Assembly (NCBI RefSeq): GCF_041197575.1
Contig: NZ_JBDKXB010000016.1
Coordinates: forward strand, 11,939 to 75,938
Source: Thioalkalicoccus limnaeus
GTDB lineage: Bacteria; Pseudomonadota; Gammaproteobacteria; Chromatiales; Chromatiaceae
Length of the DNA: 64,000 bases
Direction of reading: 5' to 3'
Part shown: in pieces, positions 18,859 through 27,730 of the stretch
Position numbering within the stretch: the first letter of the stretch is position 1
How the letters are laid out: the number at the start of each line of letters is the position of its first letter
Position numbers and translations under genes: made by a program
Notes under the pieces: model-generated
What the model was told of the DNA's origin: nothing
What the model saw: only the letters and a program-made list of their open reading frames with translations
Database searches by the model: none

Positions 18859-19241
18859 CGTTTGGTCCTCCTCATCGATCAGTGGGCCAGGACAGTGGCA
18901 GTGGGTCAGGGCGAGCCATTTCGTGCCGCCGGGGTTCTCGGCGGCCGCAGCCGCTCGCTAGGACCCTGTCGAGCCGGCATCGGTGACCTCGGTTCGAAGC
19001 TGTGAGCGGCCGGGGACATCGCGAAGCCAGGTGTCCGTGGTAATATTAAGTGTTTCCCAATCCGCTCGCCCGAGGTGCTTCCACCGGGACGCCTGCGCCA
19101 CGATAACAGGGTGCGCGGAGGCCCGCCCCCAGTCAACGGTCCGTGGGTGCCGCTGGAGTGGCACTCCAGTGCCCGACCTGACGGGGTCCGCCGTTCGTCG
19201 CTGTGGTGCGGCGCGGCCTTTTTTCTTGGTTCAACACGCTC
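18859..19241. other. Upstream region of gyrA and the 59-aa gene
   Basis: 383 bases without a recognised gene. It holds an AT-rich TAATATT at about 19042 (possible -10), a hairpin with CTGGAG / CTCCAG arms at 19153-19169, and a weak GC stem (CGCCG / CGGCG) followed by six T residues at 19219-19224, only 17 bases before the gyrA ATG. Confidence 0.4.
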
Positions 19242-21851
19242 ATGCCGGAGTTTGCAAAAGAAGTTCTGCCCGTCAACCTGGAAGACGAGATGCGGCAATC
19301 CTACCTCGATTACGCGATGAGCGTGATCGTGGGTCGGGCCCTGCCCGATGTCCGGGACGGTCTCAAACCGGTTCATCGTCGTGTCCTCTTCGCGATGAAT
19401 GAACTGGGCAACGATTGGAACAAACCCTACAAGAAATCGGCCCGCGTCGTCGGCGACGTCATCGGTAAATACCACCCGCATGGCGACACCGCGGTCTATG
19501 ACACCATCGTCCGCATGGCGCAGACCTTCTCGATGCGGTACATGCTCATCGACGGTCAGGGCAACTTCGGTTCGGTCGACGGCGACGCCCCGGCGGCGAT
19601 GCGTTACACCGAGGTTCGGATGGCGCGAATCGCCCACGCGCTGCTCGATGATCTCGACAAGGAGACGGTCGATTTCGTTCCGAACTACGACAACACCGAG
19701 AACGAACCTGCGGTTCTGCCGGCGCGCTTTCCCAATCTCTTGGTCAACGGCTCCTCGGGCATCGCCGTTGGCATGGCGACGAACATCCCGCCACACAACC
19801 TCGGTGAGATCATCGAGGCCTGTCTTCTGTTGATCGAGGACCCGCAGGTCGGGCTCGAGGGGCTGCTGGAGCGGGTTCCGGGTCCGGATTTCCCGACCGC
19901 CGGATTGATCAACGGCATCCGTGGCATCCGCGAGGCCTATCAAACCGGCCGCGGGCGGGTCGTGATGCGCGCCCGCACCCACACCGAGACCGAAAAGCGC
20001 AGCGGTCGCGAGGCCATCATCGTCACCGAGCTCCCTTATCAGGTCAATAAGGCTCGCTTGCTCAAGAGCATGGCCGATCTGGTCAAGGACAAGAAGATCG
20101 AAGGCATCGCCGAGTTGCGCGACGAATCCGACAAGGACGGAATGCGGATCGTCATCGAGCTCAAGCGCGACTGTTATCCGGACGTGCTGCTGAACAACCT
20201 CTATCAGCACACGCAGATGCAGACGGTGTTCGGCATCAATATGGTGGCGCTGGTCGATGGTCGCCCGCGTCTGTTGAACCTCAAGCAGATGCTCGAATAC
20301 TTCCTGCGCCATCGCCGCGATGTAGTGACCCGCCGGACCCTGTTCGAGCTACGCAAGGCTCGCGACCGCGCCCATGTCCTCGAGGGTTTGGCCGTGGCCT
20401 TGGCGAACCTCGATGAGGTGATCGCGCTGATCCGTGCCGCGGCAACGCCGGCGGAAGCCAAGGCTGGGCTCCTGGCGCGGGCCTGGCGGCCTGGTGCCGT
20501 GATCGGGATGCTCGAGCGCACCGGAGCCACCGAGACTCGGCCCGAGGACCTGGCCGCCGGCCTGGGTCTCGGCGACGACGGCTATCGCCTCAGCGAGACC
20601 CAGGCCCAGGCGATCCTTGACCTGCGTCTGCATCGCCTGACCGGTCTGGAACAGGACAAGATCCTCAAAGAGTTCGAGGAGATTCTCGAGAAGATCGCCG
20701 AGCTTCTGTTGATCCTCTCGAGCCCGGACCGGCTGATGCAGGTGATCCGCGATGAACTGACGGCGATCCGCGATCAGTTCGGCGACGCACGCCGGACCGA
20801 AATCCTCATCGATCACGCGGACCTGACGCTCGAGGATCTGATCGCGCCGGAGGACATGGTCGTGACCATGTCGCACCTCGGCTACGTCAAGGCTCAGCTG
20901 CTCAGCGAGTATCAGGCGCAGCGGCGTGGCGGCAAGGGACGCAGCGCGACCACGATCAAGGACGAGGATTTCATCGATCGCATCTTTGTCGCCAATTCGC
21001 TCGATACGGTACTCTGCTTCTCGAGTCGCGGCCGCGTCTACTGGCTCAAGGTCTACGAGCTGCCGCAGGCCAGCCGCAATGCGCGCGGCCGCCCGATGGT
21101 CAATCTGCTTCCGCTGGAGCAGGGCGAGCGGATCAATGCGGTGCTGCCGGTCCGCGGCTATGAAGAGGGCTACTTCGTATTCATGGCCACCAGTGCCGGC
21201 ACCGTCAAGAAGACCCCGCTCAAGGACTTTTCGCGGCCGCTATCGCGCGGCATCATCGCGATCGATCTGCGTCCGGATGAGTACCTCGTTGGCGTGGCGA
21301 TCACCGATGGCCAGCAGGACCTGATGCTCTTCTCGTCGGCGGGCAAGGCGGTGCGTTTCAACGAAGCCGAGGTTCGCGCGATGGGCCGAACCGCGCACGG
21401 CGTCCGTGGTATCCAATTGGGCGACGAACAACGGGTGATCGCACTGCTGGTCGCCGAGCCGGGTACCGTGCTGACCGTGACCGAGAACGGCTACGGCAAA
21501 CGGACCCCGGTCGAGGACTTCCCCACCAAGGGCCGCGGGATCAAAGGGGTCATCTCGATCCGTACCTCGGCGCGTAACGGGGCCCAGGTCGGTGCCGTGC
21601 TGGTGCGGCCCGAGGATGAGATCATGCTGATCACGGTGCGCGGCACGCTGGTGCGGACCGCGGTGGGGGGGATCCCGGTGCTGGGTCGAGATACCCAGGG
21701 CGTCAAGCTGATCAACCTCGGCGATGGCGAGAGGCTCGCCTATGTCGAGCGGATCGTCGCCCTCGAGAATGGGGATGAGCCGACCGAGAATGGGGCCAGC
21801 GATGGCGATGACCCTGCCGCCAACGGCGATGCCGACCAAGCGGCCGATTGA
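19242..21851 (+). CDS. gyrA: DNA gyrase subunit A
   Basis: 869 residues from the ATG at 19242. Numbering matches E. coli: catalytic Tyr122 in AAMRYTEVRM; quinolone region GDTAVYDTIVRM with Thr83 and Asp87. Thr at 83 is native in some species such as Pseudomonas aeruginosa, so it is not by itself resistance evidence. The GyrA box QRRGGKGRSA is at about 565 and six beta-pinwheel repeats follow. The acidic tail is short. It introduces negative supercoils with GyrB. It is the first gene of the serC-serA-pheA-hisC-tyrA run. No clear Shine-Dalgarno precedes the start. Confidence 0.97.
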   Translation: MPEFAKEVLPVNLEDEMRQSYLDYAMSVIVGRALPDVRDGLKPVHRRVLFAMNELGNDWNKPYKKSARVVGDVIGKYHPHGDTAVYDTIVRMAQTFSMRYMLIDGQGNFGSVDGDAPAAMRYTEVRMARIAHALLDDLDKETVDFVPNYDNTENEPAVLPARFPNLLVNGSSGIAVGMATNIPPHNLGEIIEACLLLIEDPQVGLEGLLERVPGPDFPTAGLINGIRGIREAYQTGRGRVVMRARTHTETEKRSGREAIIVTELPYQVNKARLLKSMADLVKDKKIEGIAELRDESDKDGMRIVIELKRDCYPDVLLNNLYQHTQMQTVFGINMVALVDGRPRLLNLKQMLEYFLRHRRDVVTRRTLFELRKARDRAHVLEGLAVALANLDEVIALIRAAATPAEAKAGLLARAWRPGAVIGMLERTGATETRPEDLAAGLGLGDDGYRLSETQAQAILDLRLHRLTGLEQDKILKEFEEILEKIAELLLILSSPDRLMQVIRDELTAIRDQFGDARRTEILIDHADLTLEDLIAPEDMVVTMSHLGYVKAQLLSEYQAQRRGGKGRSATTIKDEDFIDRIFVANSLDTVLCFSSRGRVYWLKVYELPQASRNARGRPMVNLLPLEQGERINAVLPVRGYEEGYFVFMATSAGTVKKTPLKDFSRPLSRGIIAIDLRPDEYLVGVAITDGQQDLMLFSSAGKAVRFNEAEVRAMGRTAHGVRGIQLGDEQRVIALLVAEPGTVLTVTENGYGKRTPVEDFPTKGRGIKGVISIRTSARNGAQVGAVLVRPEDEIMLITVRGTLVRTAVGGIPVLGRDTQGVKLINLGDGERLAYVERIVALENGDEPTENGASDGDDPAANGDADQAAD

Positions 21852-21880
21852 CAGCAACAGTTTCGAACGGAGATTCAACG

Positions 21881-22963
21881 ATGTCCCGACCTTTCAATTT
21901 CAGTGCGGGTCCGGCCATGCTGCCCGAGCTCGTGCTGCGGCGTGCGATGGACGAGATGCTCGATTGGCACGGCAGCGGCATGTGCGTCGCCGAGATGAGC
22001 CATCGCGGCAAAGAGTTCATGTCGATTGCCGAGCGGGCCGAGGCCGATTTGCGCGACTTGCTCGCGATCCCGGCGAACTACAAGGTCCTCTTCCTGCAGG
22101 GCGGGGCCTCGAGCCAATTCGCGATGATCCCGATGAATCTGCTCGGGCGCGGCAACGGTGCCGACTATCTGAACACGGGTTCCTGGTCGAAGAAGGCGAT
22201 CGCCGAGGCCAAGCGCTTCGGCCCGGTCCATGTCGCCGCGACGACCGAGGCGAGCCGTTTCACCCGGGCGCCGGCGCAGGACGAGCTCGCGCTGCGTGAT
22301 GAGGCCGCCTATGTCCACTACACGCCGAACGAGACGATCGAAGGGGTCGAGTTTCCCTATGTCCCCGAGGTCGGCGACAAGCCGCTGGTCGCGGACATGT
22401 CGTCGACGATCCTGTCGCGACCGATCGAGGTCGCGCGCTTCGGCCTGATCTACGCGGGCGCCCAGAAGAACATCGGTCCAGCCGGCTTGACGATCGTCAT
22501 CGTGCGCGAGGATCTGATCGGCTCGCCCATCGCCGGCGCGCCGACGATGTTCGATTACCGCACCCATGCCGACAACGATTCGATGTACAACACGCCGCCG
22601 ACCTATGCCTGGTACTTGGCTGGATTGGTCTTCGCGTGGCTCAAGGATCTGGGCGGGCTCCAGGCGATGGCGGAGATCAACGAACGCAAGGCCGCGGCGC
22701 TTTATGCCGCGATCGATGAATCCGGCTTCTATGCCAACCCGGTCGATCCGAGCGCCCGCTCCTGGATGAACGTGCCCTTCACGTTGGCCGATCCGGATCT
22801 CGATGCGACCTTCCTGACCGAGGCCAAGGCGGCGGGGCTCCTGACGCTGAAGGGGCACCGCTCGGTCGGTGGGATGCGCGCAAGTATCTACAATGCGATG
22901 CCGGAGGAGGGGGTGCGGGCCCTGATCACCTTCATGCAGGACTTCGAACGCCGCTACGGCTGA
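21881..22963 (+). CDS. serC: Phosphoserine aminotransferase
   Basis: 360 residues from the ATG at 21881, opening MSRPFNFSAGPAMLPELVL. The PLP lysine is in LIYAGAQKNIGPAGLT. FLQGGASSQFAMIPMNLL and MFDYRTHADNDSMYNTPPTY are typical of the family. It converts 3-phosphohydroxypyruvate to phosphoserine and also acts in pyridoxal phosphate synthesis. It lies 29 bases after gyrA, the usual gammaproteobacterial order. Confidence 0.97.
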   Translation: MSRPFNFSAGPAMLPELVLRRAMDEMLDWHGSGMCVAEMSHRGKEFMSIAERAEADLRDLLAIPANYKVLFLQGGASSQFAMIPMNLLGRGNGADYLNTGSWSKKAIAEAKRFGPVHVAATTEASRFTRAPAQDELALRDEAAYVHYTPNETIEGVEFPYVPEVGDKPLVADMSSTILSRPIEVARFGLIYAGAQKNIGPAGLTIVIVREDLIGSPIAGAPTMFDYRTHADNDSMYNTPPTYAWYLAGLVFAWLKDLGGLQAMAEINERKAAALYAAIDESGFYANPVDPSARSWMNVPFTLADPDLDATFLTEAKAAGLLTLKGHRSVGGMRASIYNAMPEEGVRALITFMQDFERRYG

Positions 22964-23011
22964 CCCTGTCGTCGCTGTACCCAAACCCGTTCCAGTCCTG
23001 TGAGAACCCCG

Positions 23012-24187
23012 ATGTTCAAGATTCAAACGCTCAATAATATCGCGGTGGCCGGCTTGAACCGGTTGCCGCGTGATCGTTACGAGGTCGCCTCGGAGATCGC
23101 CCACCCGGATGCGATCCTGGTCCGGTCGGCGAACATGCACGAGATCGAGATCCCCAGCACCGTCAAGGCGATCGGTCGGGCCGGTGCCGGCGTCAACAAC
23201 ATCCCGGTGGCCCGTCTGACCGGTCGCGGCGTCGCCGTCTTCAACGCGCCGGGGGCCAATGCCAATGCGGTCAAGGAACTGGTGCTGGCCGGCATGTTGC
23301 TCGCCGCGCGCAATATCGGTCAGGCTTGGCGGTTTGCGCGCGAGCTCGAAGGGGATGACGAGGCGATTCACAAGGCCGTCGAGGCCGGCAAGAAACAGTT
23401 CGTCGGGCTTGAGTTGCCTGGCCGAACGCTCGGCGTGATCGGGCTCGGTGCCATCGGGGTCAAGGTCGCGAATGTGGCCCGCGCATTGGGGATGCGGGTG
23501 ATCGGCTATGATCCGACGATCACGGTCCAGCGGGCCTGGCAGTTGGAATCCGATGTGCAGCCGGCGCTCAGCATCGACGATCTGGTCTCGCGCGCGGACT
23601 TCATCAGCTTTCACGTGCCCTTGACCGATGAGACCCGTCACATGATCAATGCCGAACGCATTCGGATCATGCGCCCGGGGGCCGTGTTGCTGAATTTCTC
23701 GCGCGACGGCATCATCGACGACGCCGCAGCGGTGGAGGCGCTCGATCAGGGGCATCTCTACGCTTATGTCTGCGACTTCCCGAGCAACCGGCTCAAGGAC
23801 CACCCACGGGTCATCACGTTGCCGCACATCGGCGCCTCGACCTGTGAAGCCGAGGAGAACTGCGCGGTCATGGTCGCCGATCAGATCCGGGACTACCTGG
23901 AGACCGGTAACGTGCTCAACTCGGTGAACTTCCCGGAGATCCAGTTGCCGCCGAACGGCGGCTACCGGCTGGCCGTCGTCAACAGCAACGTGCCGAACAT
24001 GCTGGGTCAGATCTCGACCGACCTGGCGCAGGCCGGGCTCAACATCCTCGATATGCTGAATCGCTCGCGCGGCGAGGTCGCGGTGACCCTGATCGATGTC
24101 GATCAGCCGGTGCCGGCGAACACGGCCACGGCGATCCGCGAGATCGATGGCGTCTTGTCGGTGCGGTGTCTTGGTATCGGCTGTTAG
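23012..24187 (+). CDS. serA: D-3-phosphoglycerate dehydrogenase (ACT-domain form)
   Basis: 391 residues from the ATG at 23012. Substrate-binding segment GRAGAGVNNIPV, NAD-binding GVIGLGAIGVKVANVARALG, catalytic His in LPHIGASTCEAEENCA, and a C-terminal ACT domain (about 320-391) beginning YRLAVVNSNVPNMLGQISTD. It commits 3-phosphoglycerate to serine. Its place between serC and pheA puts both steps of the serine branch side by side. Only 48 bases separate it from serC. The ACT domain suggests feedback control by serine, as in related enzymes. Confidence 0.94.
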   Translation: MFKIQTLNNIAVAGLNRLPRDRYEVASEIAHPDAILVRSANMHEIEIPSTVKAIGRAGAGVNNIPVARLTGRGVAVFNAPGANANAVKELVLAGMLLAARNIGQAWRFARELEGDDEAIHKAVEAGKKQFVGLELPGRTLGVIGLGAIGVKVANVARALGMRVIGYDPTITVQRAWQLESDVQPALSIDDLVSRADFISFHVPLTDETRHMINAERIRIMRPGAVLLNFSRDGIIDDAAAVEALDQGHLYAYVCDFPSNRLKDHPRVITLPHIGASTCEAEENCAVMVADQIRDYLETGNVLNSVNFPEIQLPPNGGYRLAVVNSNVPNMLGQISTDLAQAGLNILDMLNRSRGEVAVTLIDVDQPVPANTATAIREIDGVLSVRCLGIGC

Positions 24188-24202
24188 GCCAACGGGGGAG
24201 GC

Positions 24203-25285
24203 ATGAGTCAGGAAGCGGAACTGAGCCATGTGCGCGAGCGCATCGATGCGATCGATCATCAATTGATGGACCTGATCGCCGAGCGGGCCGCCTGTGCCCG
24301 CCAGGTCGCCTTGATCAAGTCCAAGGCCGGCGATCACCAGTTCTACCGGCCCGAGCGGGAGGCGCAGATCCTGCGGCGGATCAAGGCGGAAAACCCGGGC
24401 CCGCTCGACGACGAGGAGATGACGCGTCTCTTCCGCGAGATCATGTCCGCGTGCCTGGCGCTGGAACAACCGCTGGCGGTCGCCTATCTGGGGCCCGCCG
24501 GCACCTTCACGCAAACCGCGGCACTCAAGCACTTCGGCCATTCGGTGTCGACCGTACCGCTCGGTACCATCCCGGAGATCTTTCGCGAGGTCGAGGCCGG
24601 ATCGGTGCATTTCGGCGTCGTACCGGTCGAGAACTCGACGGAAGGTGTCGTCAGCCACACGCTGGACACCTTCATGACCTCGCCCCTGTTCATCTGTGGC
24701 GAGGTCTGCGTCCGGATCCATCACCATCTGCTCAGTCTCGAGTCGAGCCTCGCGTCGATCCATTCGGTCTATTCCCACCAGCAATCATTGGCCCAATGTC
24801 GCGGCTGGTTGGATCAGAACCTGCCCCACGCCGAACGAGTCCCGGTGGCCAGCAATGCCGAGGCCGCGCGCATGGTCGCCGAGCGCCCGGGAACGGCCGC
24901 GGTGGCGAGCGACGCGGCCGCCGAGATCTACGGTCTCGGTTTGGTGGCCACTCGGATCGAGGACGAGCCGGATAACACGACCCGGTTCCTGATCATCGGT
25001 CGAGCCGATGCGCCGATCAGTGGCCATGACAAGACCAGCCTGCTGCTGGCCTGTCGGAACGAGGCGGGTGGTCTGCACGCGATGCTGACGCCATTGGCCG
25101 ATCACAAGATCAGCATGACGCGGATCGAATCCCGTCCGTCACGGCGCGGCGTATGGGACTATGTCTTCTTCGTCGACATCATCGGTCATCGCGAAAACCC
25201 GGCGGTGGCCGCCGCGCTCGATCACCTGCGGCGCGAGACGCTGTTTTTGAAGGTCTTGGGCTCCTATCCCGAGGCGGTCCTTTGA
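24203..25285 (+). CDS. pheA: Bifunctional chorismate mutase / prephenate dehydratase (P-protein)
   Basis: 360 residues. The AroQ chorismate mutase helices occupy about 1-90 (RERIDAIDHQLMDLIAERAA). The dehydratase follows with YLGPAGTFTQTAALKHFGHS and the catalytic ENSTEGVVSHTLD region. The ACT domain near 270-355 carries the ESRP phenylalanine-binding motif (RIESRPSRRGVWDYVFF). It turns chorismate into phenylpyruvate and is expected to be inhibited by phenylalanine. It starts 15 bases after serA with a GGGGGAGG ribosome binding site. Confidence 0.96.
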   Translation: MSQEAELSHVRERIDAIDHQLMDLIAERAACARQVALIKSKAGDHQFYRPEREAQILRRIKAENPGPLDDEEMTRLFREIMSACLALEQPLAVAYLGPAGTFTQTAALKHFGHSVSTVPLGTIPEIFREVEAGSVHFGVVPVENSTEGVVSHTLDTFMTSPLFICGEVCVRIHHHLLSLESSLASIHSVYSHQQSLAQCRGWLDQNLPHAERVPVASNAEAARMVAERPGTAAVASDAAAEIYGLGLVATRIEDEPDNTTRFLIIGRADAPISGHDKTSLLLACRNEAGGLHAMLTPLADHKISMTRIESRPSRRGVWDYVFFVDIIGHRENPAVAAALDHLRRETLFLKVLGSYPEAVL

Positions 25286-25334
25286 AGCCCACAACGGGGT
25301 CTGACCCCTGTCCACGGTATTTTCCAGGAAAACG

Positions 25335-26447
25335 ATGAACCAGGTTGACCATCCTTTTCTCGCGCTCGCGGCGCCCGGCCTGGCCGGGTTGACCCCCTAT
25401 CAGCCAGGCAAACCCATCTCCGAATTGGAACGGGAGCTCGGCATCCGCGATTCGATCAAGCTTGCGTCCAACGAAAATCCACTGGGTCCGAGTCCGCGGG
25501 TCGCGGAAGCGATCCGCGCGGCGCTGCCGGAGCTCGGTCGCTACCCCGACGGAGGTGGCTACGAACTGCGCGCCGCGCTGGCCGCCCATCATGGCGTCAG
25601 CCCAGCCGCGATCACGTTGGGTAACGGGTCCAACGATTGTCTCGATCTGGTGGCGCGGGTCTTCCTGCAGCCGGGCAGCGAGTCCTTGTTCTCGGCCCAT
25701 GCCTTCGCCGTCTATCCGATCTCGACGCAGGCGGTCGGCGCGACGGCGCGCGTGGCGCCGGCCCGCGACTATGGACATGACCTGGACGCGATGGCGGCCC
25801 TGGTCAATGACCAGACACGAGTCGTCTGGATCGCGAATCCCAACAACCCGACCGGGACCTGGGTCGCGGCCGATGCGTTGCACGCGTTCATCGCCGGGCT
25901 CCCGGCGACCTGCGTCGTCGTCGTCGACGAGGCCTATGTCGAATATGTCGAGACGCCCGATTATCCGGATGCGACGCGCTGGCTCGATGACTTTCCGAAC
26001 CTGATCGTGACCCGAACCTTCTCGAAGGCGCATGGGCTGGCGGCGCTGCGCGTCGGCTATGCCATAAGCGATCCGGCGATCGCTGATCTGCTCAATCGCG
26101 TCCGCCAGCCCTTCAACGTCAACAGCCTGGCACAGGTCGCGGCACTTGCGTCCCTGTCCGATGCGGACCACATCGCGCGACATGTCGCGATGAACCGGGC
26201 TGGTCTGACGCAGTTGACCGAAGGGTTCGTGCGCCTCGGCCTCGCGTTCATTCCGTCGGTCGGCAATTTCGTCACCGTCGACGTTGGACGGCTCGCGGCG
26301 CCGATCAACGACGCCCTGCTGCGCGAGGGCTGCATCGTGCGGCCGGTGGCCAATTATGGACTGCCGAACCATCTGCGCATCACGGTTGGGCTGGAGGCCG
26401 AGAACGCGCGGCTGCTGGCCGCGTTGGAAAAGGTTCTCGCGCAATGA
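25335..26447 (+). CDS. hisC: Histidinol-phosphate / aromatic aminotransferase
   Basis: 370 residues. Fold-type I aminotransferase with IKLASNENPLGPSPRV, the IANPNNPTGTWV motif, the Asp of VVVVDEAYVEYVE and the PLP lysine in TRTFSKAHGLAALRVGYAI. In the pheA-hisC-tyrA context this HisC copy usually transaminates aromatic keto acids as well as histidinol phosphate. It overlaps tyrA by 4 bases (ATGA), a coupling arrangement. Confidence 0.93.
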   Translation: MNQVDHPFLALAAPGLAGLTPYQPGKPISELERELGIRDSIKLASNENPLGPSPRVAEAIRAALPELGRYPDGGGYELRAALAAHHGVSPAAITLGNGSNDCLDLVARVFLQPGSESLFSAHAFAVYPISTQAVGATARVAPARDYGHDLDAMAALVNDQTRVVWIANPNNPTGTWVAADALHAFIAGLPATCVVVVDEAYVEYVETPDYPDATRWLDDFPNLIVTRTFSKAHGLAALRVGYAISDPAIADLLNRVRQPFNVNSLAQVAALASLSDADHIARHVAMNRAGLTQLTEGFVRLGLAFIPSVGNFVTVDVGRLAAPINDALLREGCIVRPVANYGLPNHLRITVGLEAENARLLAALEKVLAQ

Positions 26448-27361
26448 TCGACCGGCTCGCCGTCATCGGGGTCGGGCTGATCGGAGGCTCGCTGGCGCGC
26501 GCCCTGAGGGCCGCGGGGCAGGTTGGCGAGATCGTCGGCTGTGGTCGGTCGAGGGAGCATCTCGAGCGGGCCTTGGATCTCGGCGTCATCGACCGTTTCA
26601 GCACCGATCCGGCCGAGGCCGTGGTAGGTGCCGATCTCGTCTTCCTGGCCACGCCCTTGAGCGCGATCCGCCCTACCTTGGCGCGCATCAAGGGGCACCT
26701 GCGCGACCAGGCCATCGTGACCGACGGGGGCAGCGTCAAAGGCAGCGTCGTCGAGGATGCACGGGTGGTCTTCGGTCGGGTGCCGCCGCGCTTCGTGCCG
26801 GGTCACCCGATCGCCGGCACCGAACGCAGCGGCGTCGAGGCTTCGTTCCCGGAACTCTACCGCCAGCGGCGGGTGATCCTGACGCCCTTGCCCGGCACGG
26901 ATCCCGAGGCCCTGGACCGCGTGCGCGGGCTCTGGGAACTCTGCGGGGCCGAGGTCTCGCTGATGGATGTCGTCCACCACGACGAGATCCTTGCCGCGAC
27001 CAGCCACCTGCCGCACCTCTTGGCCTACGGCCTCGTCGATGCATTGGCCCGCATGCGGGAAAACGACGAGATCTTCCGCTACGCCGCCGGCGGTTTCCGC
27101 GATTTCACGCGCATCGCCTCGAGCAGTCCGGTCATGTGGCGCGACATCTGCGTCGCCAACCGCACGGCCGTCGGCGACATGCTGCAACGCTTCGCCGTCG
27201 AACTCAACGACCTCGCCGACACGATCCAGCGTGGCGATGGCGATCGCCTGCTCGAGATCTTCGCGCGCGCGAAGGCCGCGCGCGACCGCTACGTCGACGG
27301 CCCGAACGAGGTTTCGGCGGGCGCGGATGTGCCGCCAAATCGGTCGTCCTCGGCGTCGTGA
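26444..27361 (+). CDS. tyrA: Prephenate (arogenate) dehydrogenase
   Basis: 305 residues. Starts MIDRLAVIGVGLIGGSLARA with the NAD(P) loop; GHPIAGTERSGVEASFPELY holds the catalytic His region, and HHDEILAATSHLPHLLAYGL follows. It oxidises prephenate or arogenate towards tyrosine. The usual next genes aroA-cmk-rpsA are absent; the segment after it carries a promoter and a leader instead. The last 20 residues are weakly conserved-looking. Confidence 0.94.
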   Translation: MIDRLAVIGVGLIGGSLARALRAAGQVGEIVGCGRSREHLERALDLGVIDRFSTDPAEAVVGADLVFLATPLSAIRPTLARIKGHLRDQAIVTDGGSVKGSVVEDARVVFGRVPPRFVPGHPIAGTERSGVEASFPELYRQRRVILTPLPGTDPEALDRVRGLWELCGAEVSLMDVVHHDEILAATSHLPHLLAYGLVDALARMRENDEIFRYAAGGFRDFTRIASSSPVMWRDICVANRTAVGDMLQRFAVELNDLADTIQRGDGDRLLEIFARAKAARDRYVDGPNEVSAGADVPPNRSSSAS

Positions 27362-27421
27362 CGCACTGGGGCCTGATGCTGGCGTGGCTCGCCCGCGGCG
27401 GTGCTCGGATGCGCGGGGTGG

Positions 27422-27450
27422 TTGACACAGCGGAAGGCTGGCCTTAACCT
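27422..27450 (+). promoter_or_regulatory. Sigma-70-type promoter
   Basis: A perfect -35 TTGACA at 27422-27427, a 17-base spacer and a -10-like TAACCT at 27445-27450. A start point near 27457 would place about 270 nt of leader before the MgtC-like gene. Confidence 0.6.
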
Positions 27451-27454
27451 GCTT

Positions 27455-27730
27455 CGGTTTTCCCAACTCTGGAGGTTTTCGGTGAGTACCGATTCTGGTG
27501 ACAGTAGTCGATCTCGGATCGGCAGCGTGACCTGACAGGCTCGACGGGACCTCTCTCCCCGCGCCTGTTCTGGCGCGGTGCCCTAGCCGGAGCATCTTGA
27601 TCCGGCCATACAATTCCTTCTACTGGCCTTTCGTTGGCTGTCGCCCATCCTTTCCTTTGGTGGATGGCGCACGGTTGGCGTTGTTGAATCGCCACTCGCC
27701 ACCCCTCCCGTTATCGAGAGGAGCAAGGTG
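27455..27730 (+). promoter_or_regulatory. Long structured leader upstream of magnesium-transport genes
   Basis: About 275 bases without a gene but with strong folding potential. GGAGGT near 27471 can pair with ACCTCT near 27549. A perfect 7-bp hairpin lies at 27559-27578 (CCGCGCC / GGCGCGG), a 6-bp hairpin at 27586-27606 (GCCGGA / TCCGGC), and an 8-bp bulged hairpin at 27642-27669. It sits between a consensus-like promoter and a GAGGAG ribosome binding site. I could not match it to the M-box (ykoK), yybP-ykoY or mgtA leader by eye. A cis-acting metal or peptide-sensing leader is inference. Confidence 0.45.

Noticed and set aside
19440..19560. Thr83 in GyrA as a quinolone-resistance mutation
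   Set aside because: Thr is native at this position in species such as Pseudomonas aeruginosa; Asp87 is intact.
21875..24784. 969-codon minus-strand frame opposite serC-serA-pheA
   Set aside because: Composition typical of an antisense shadow; it crosses three clear genes.
27455..27730. Known M-box (ykoK) or yybP-ykoY riboswitch
   Set aside because: The conserved core sequences of these classes were not found by eye, although a covariance search was not possible.
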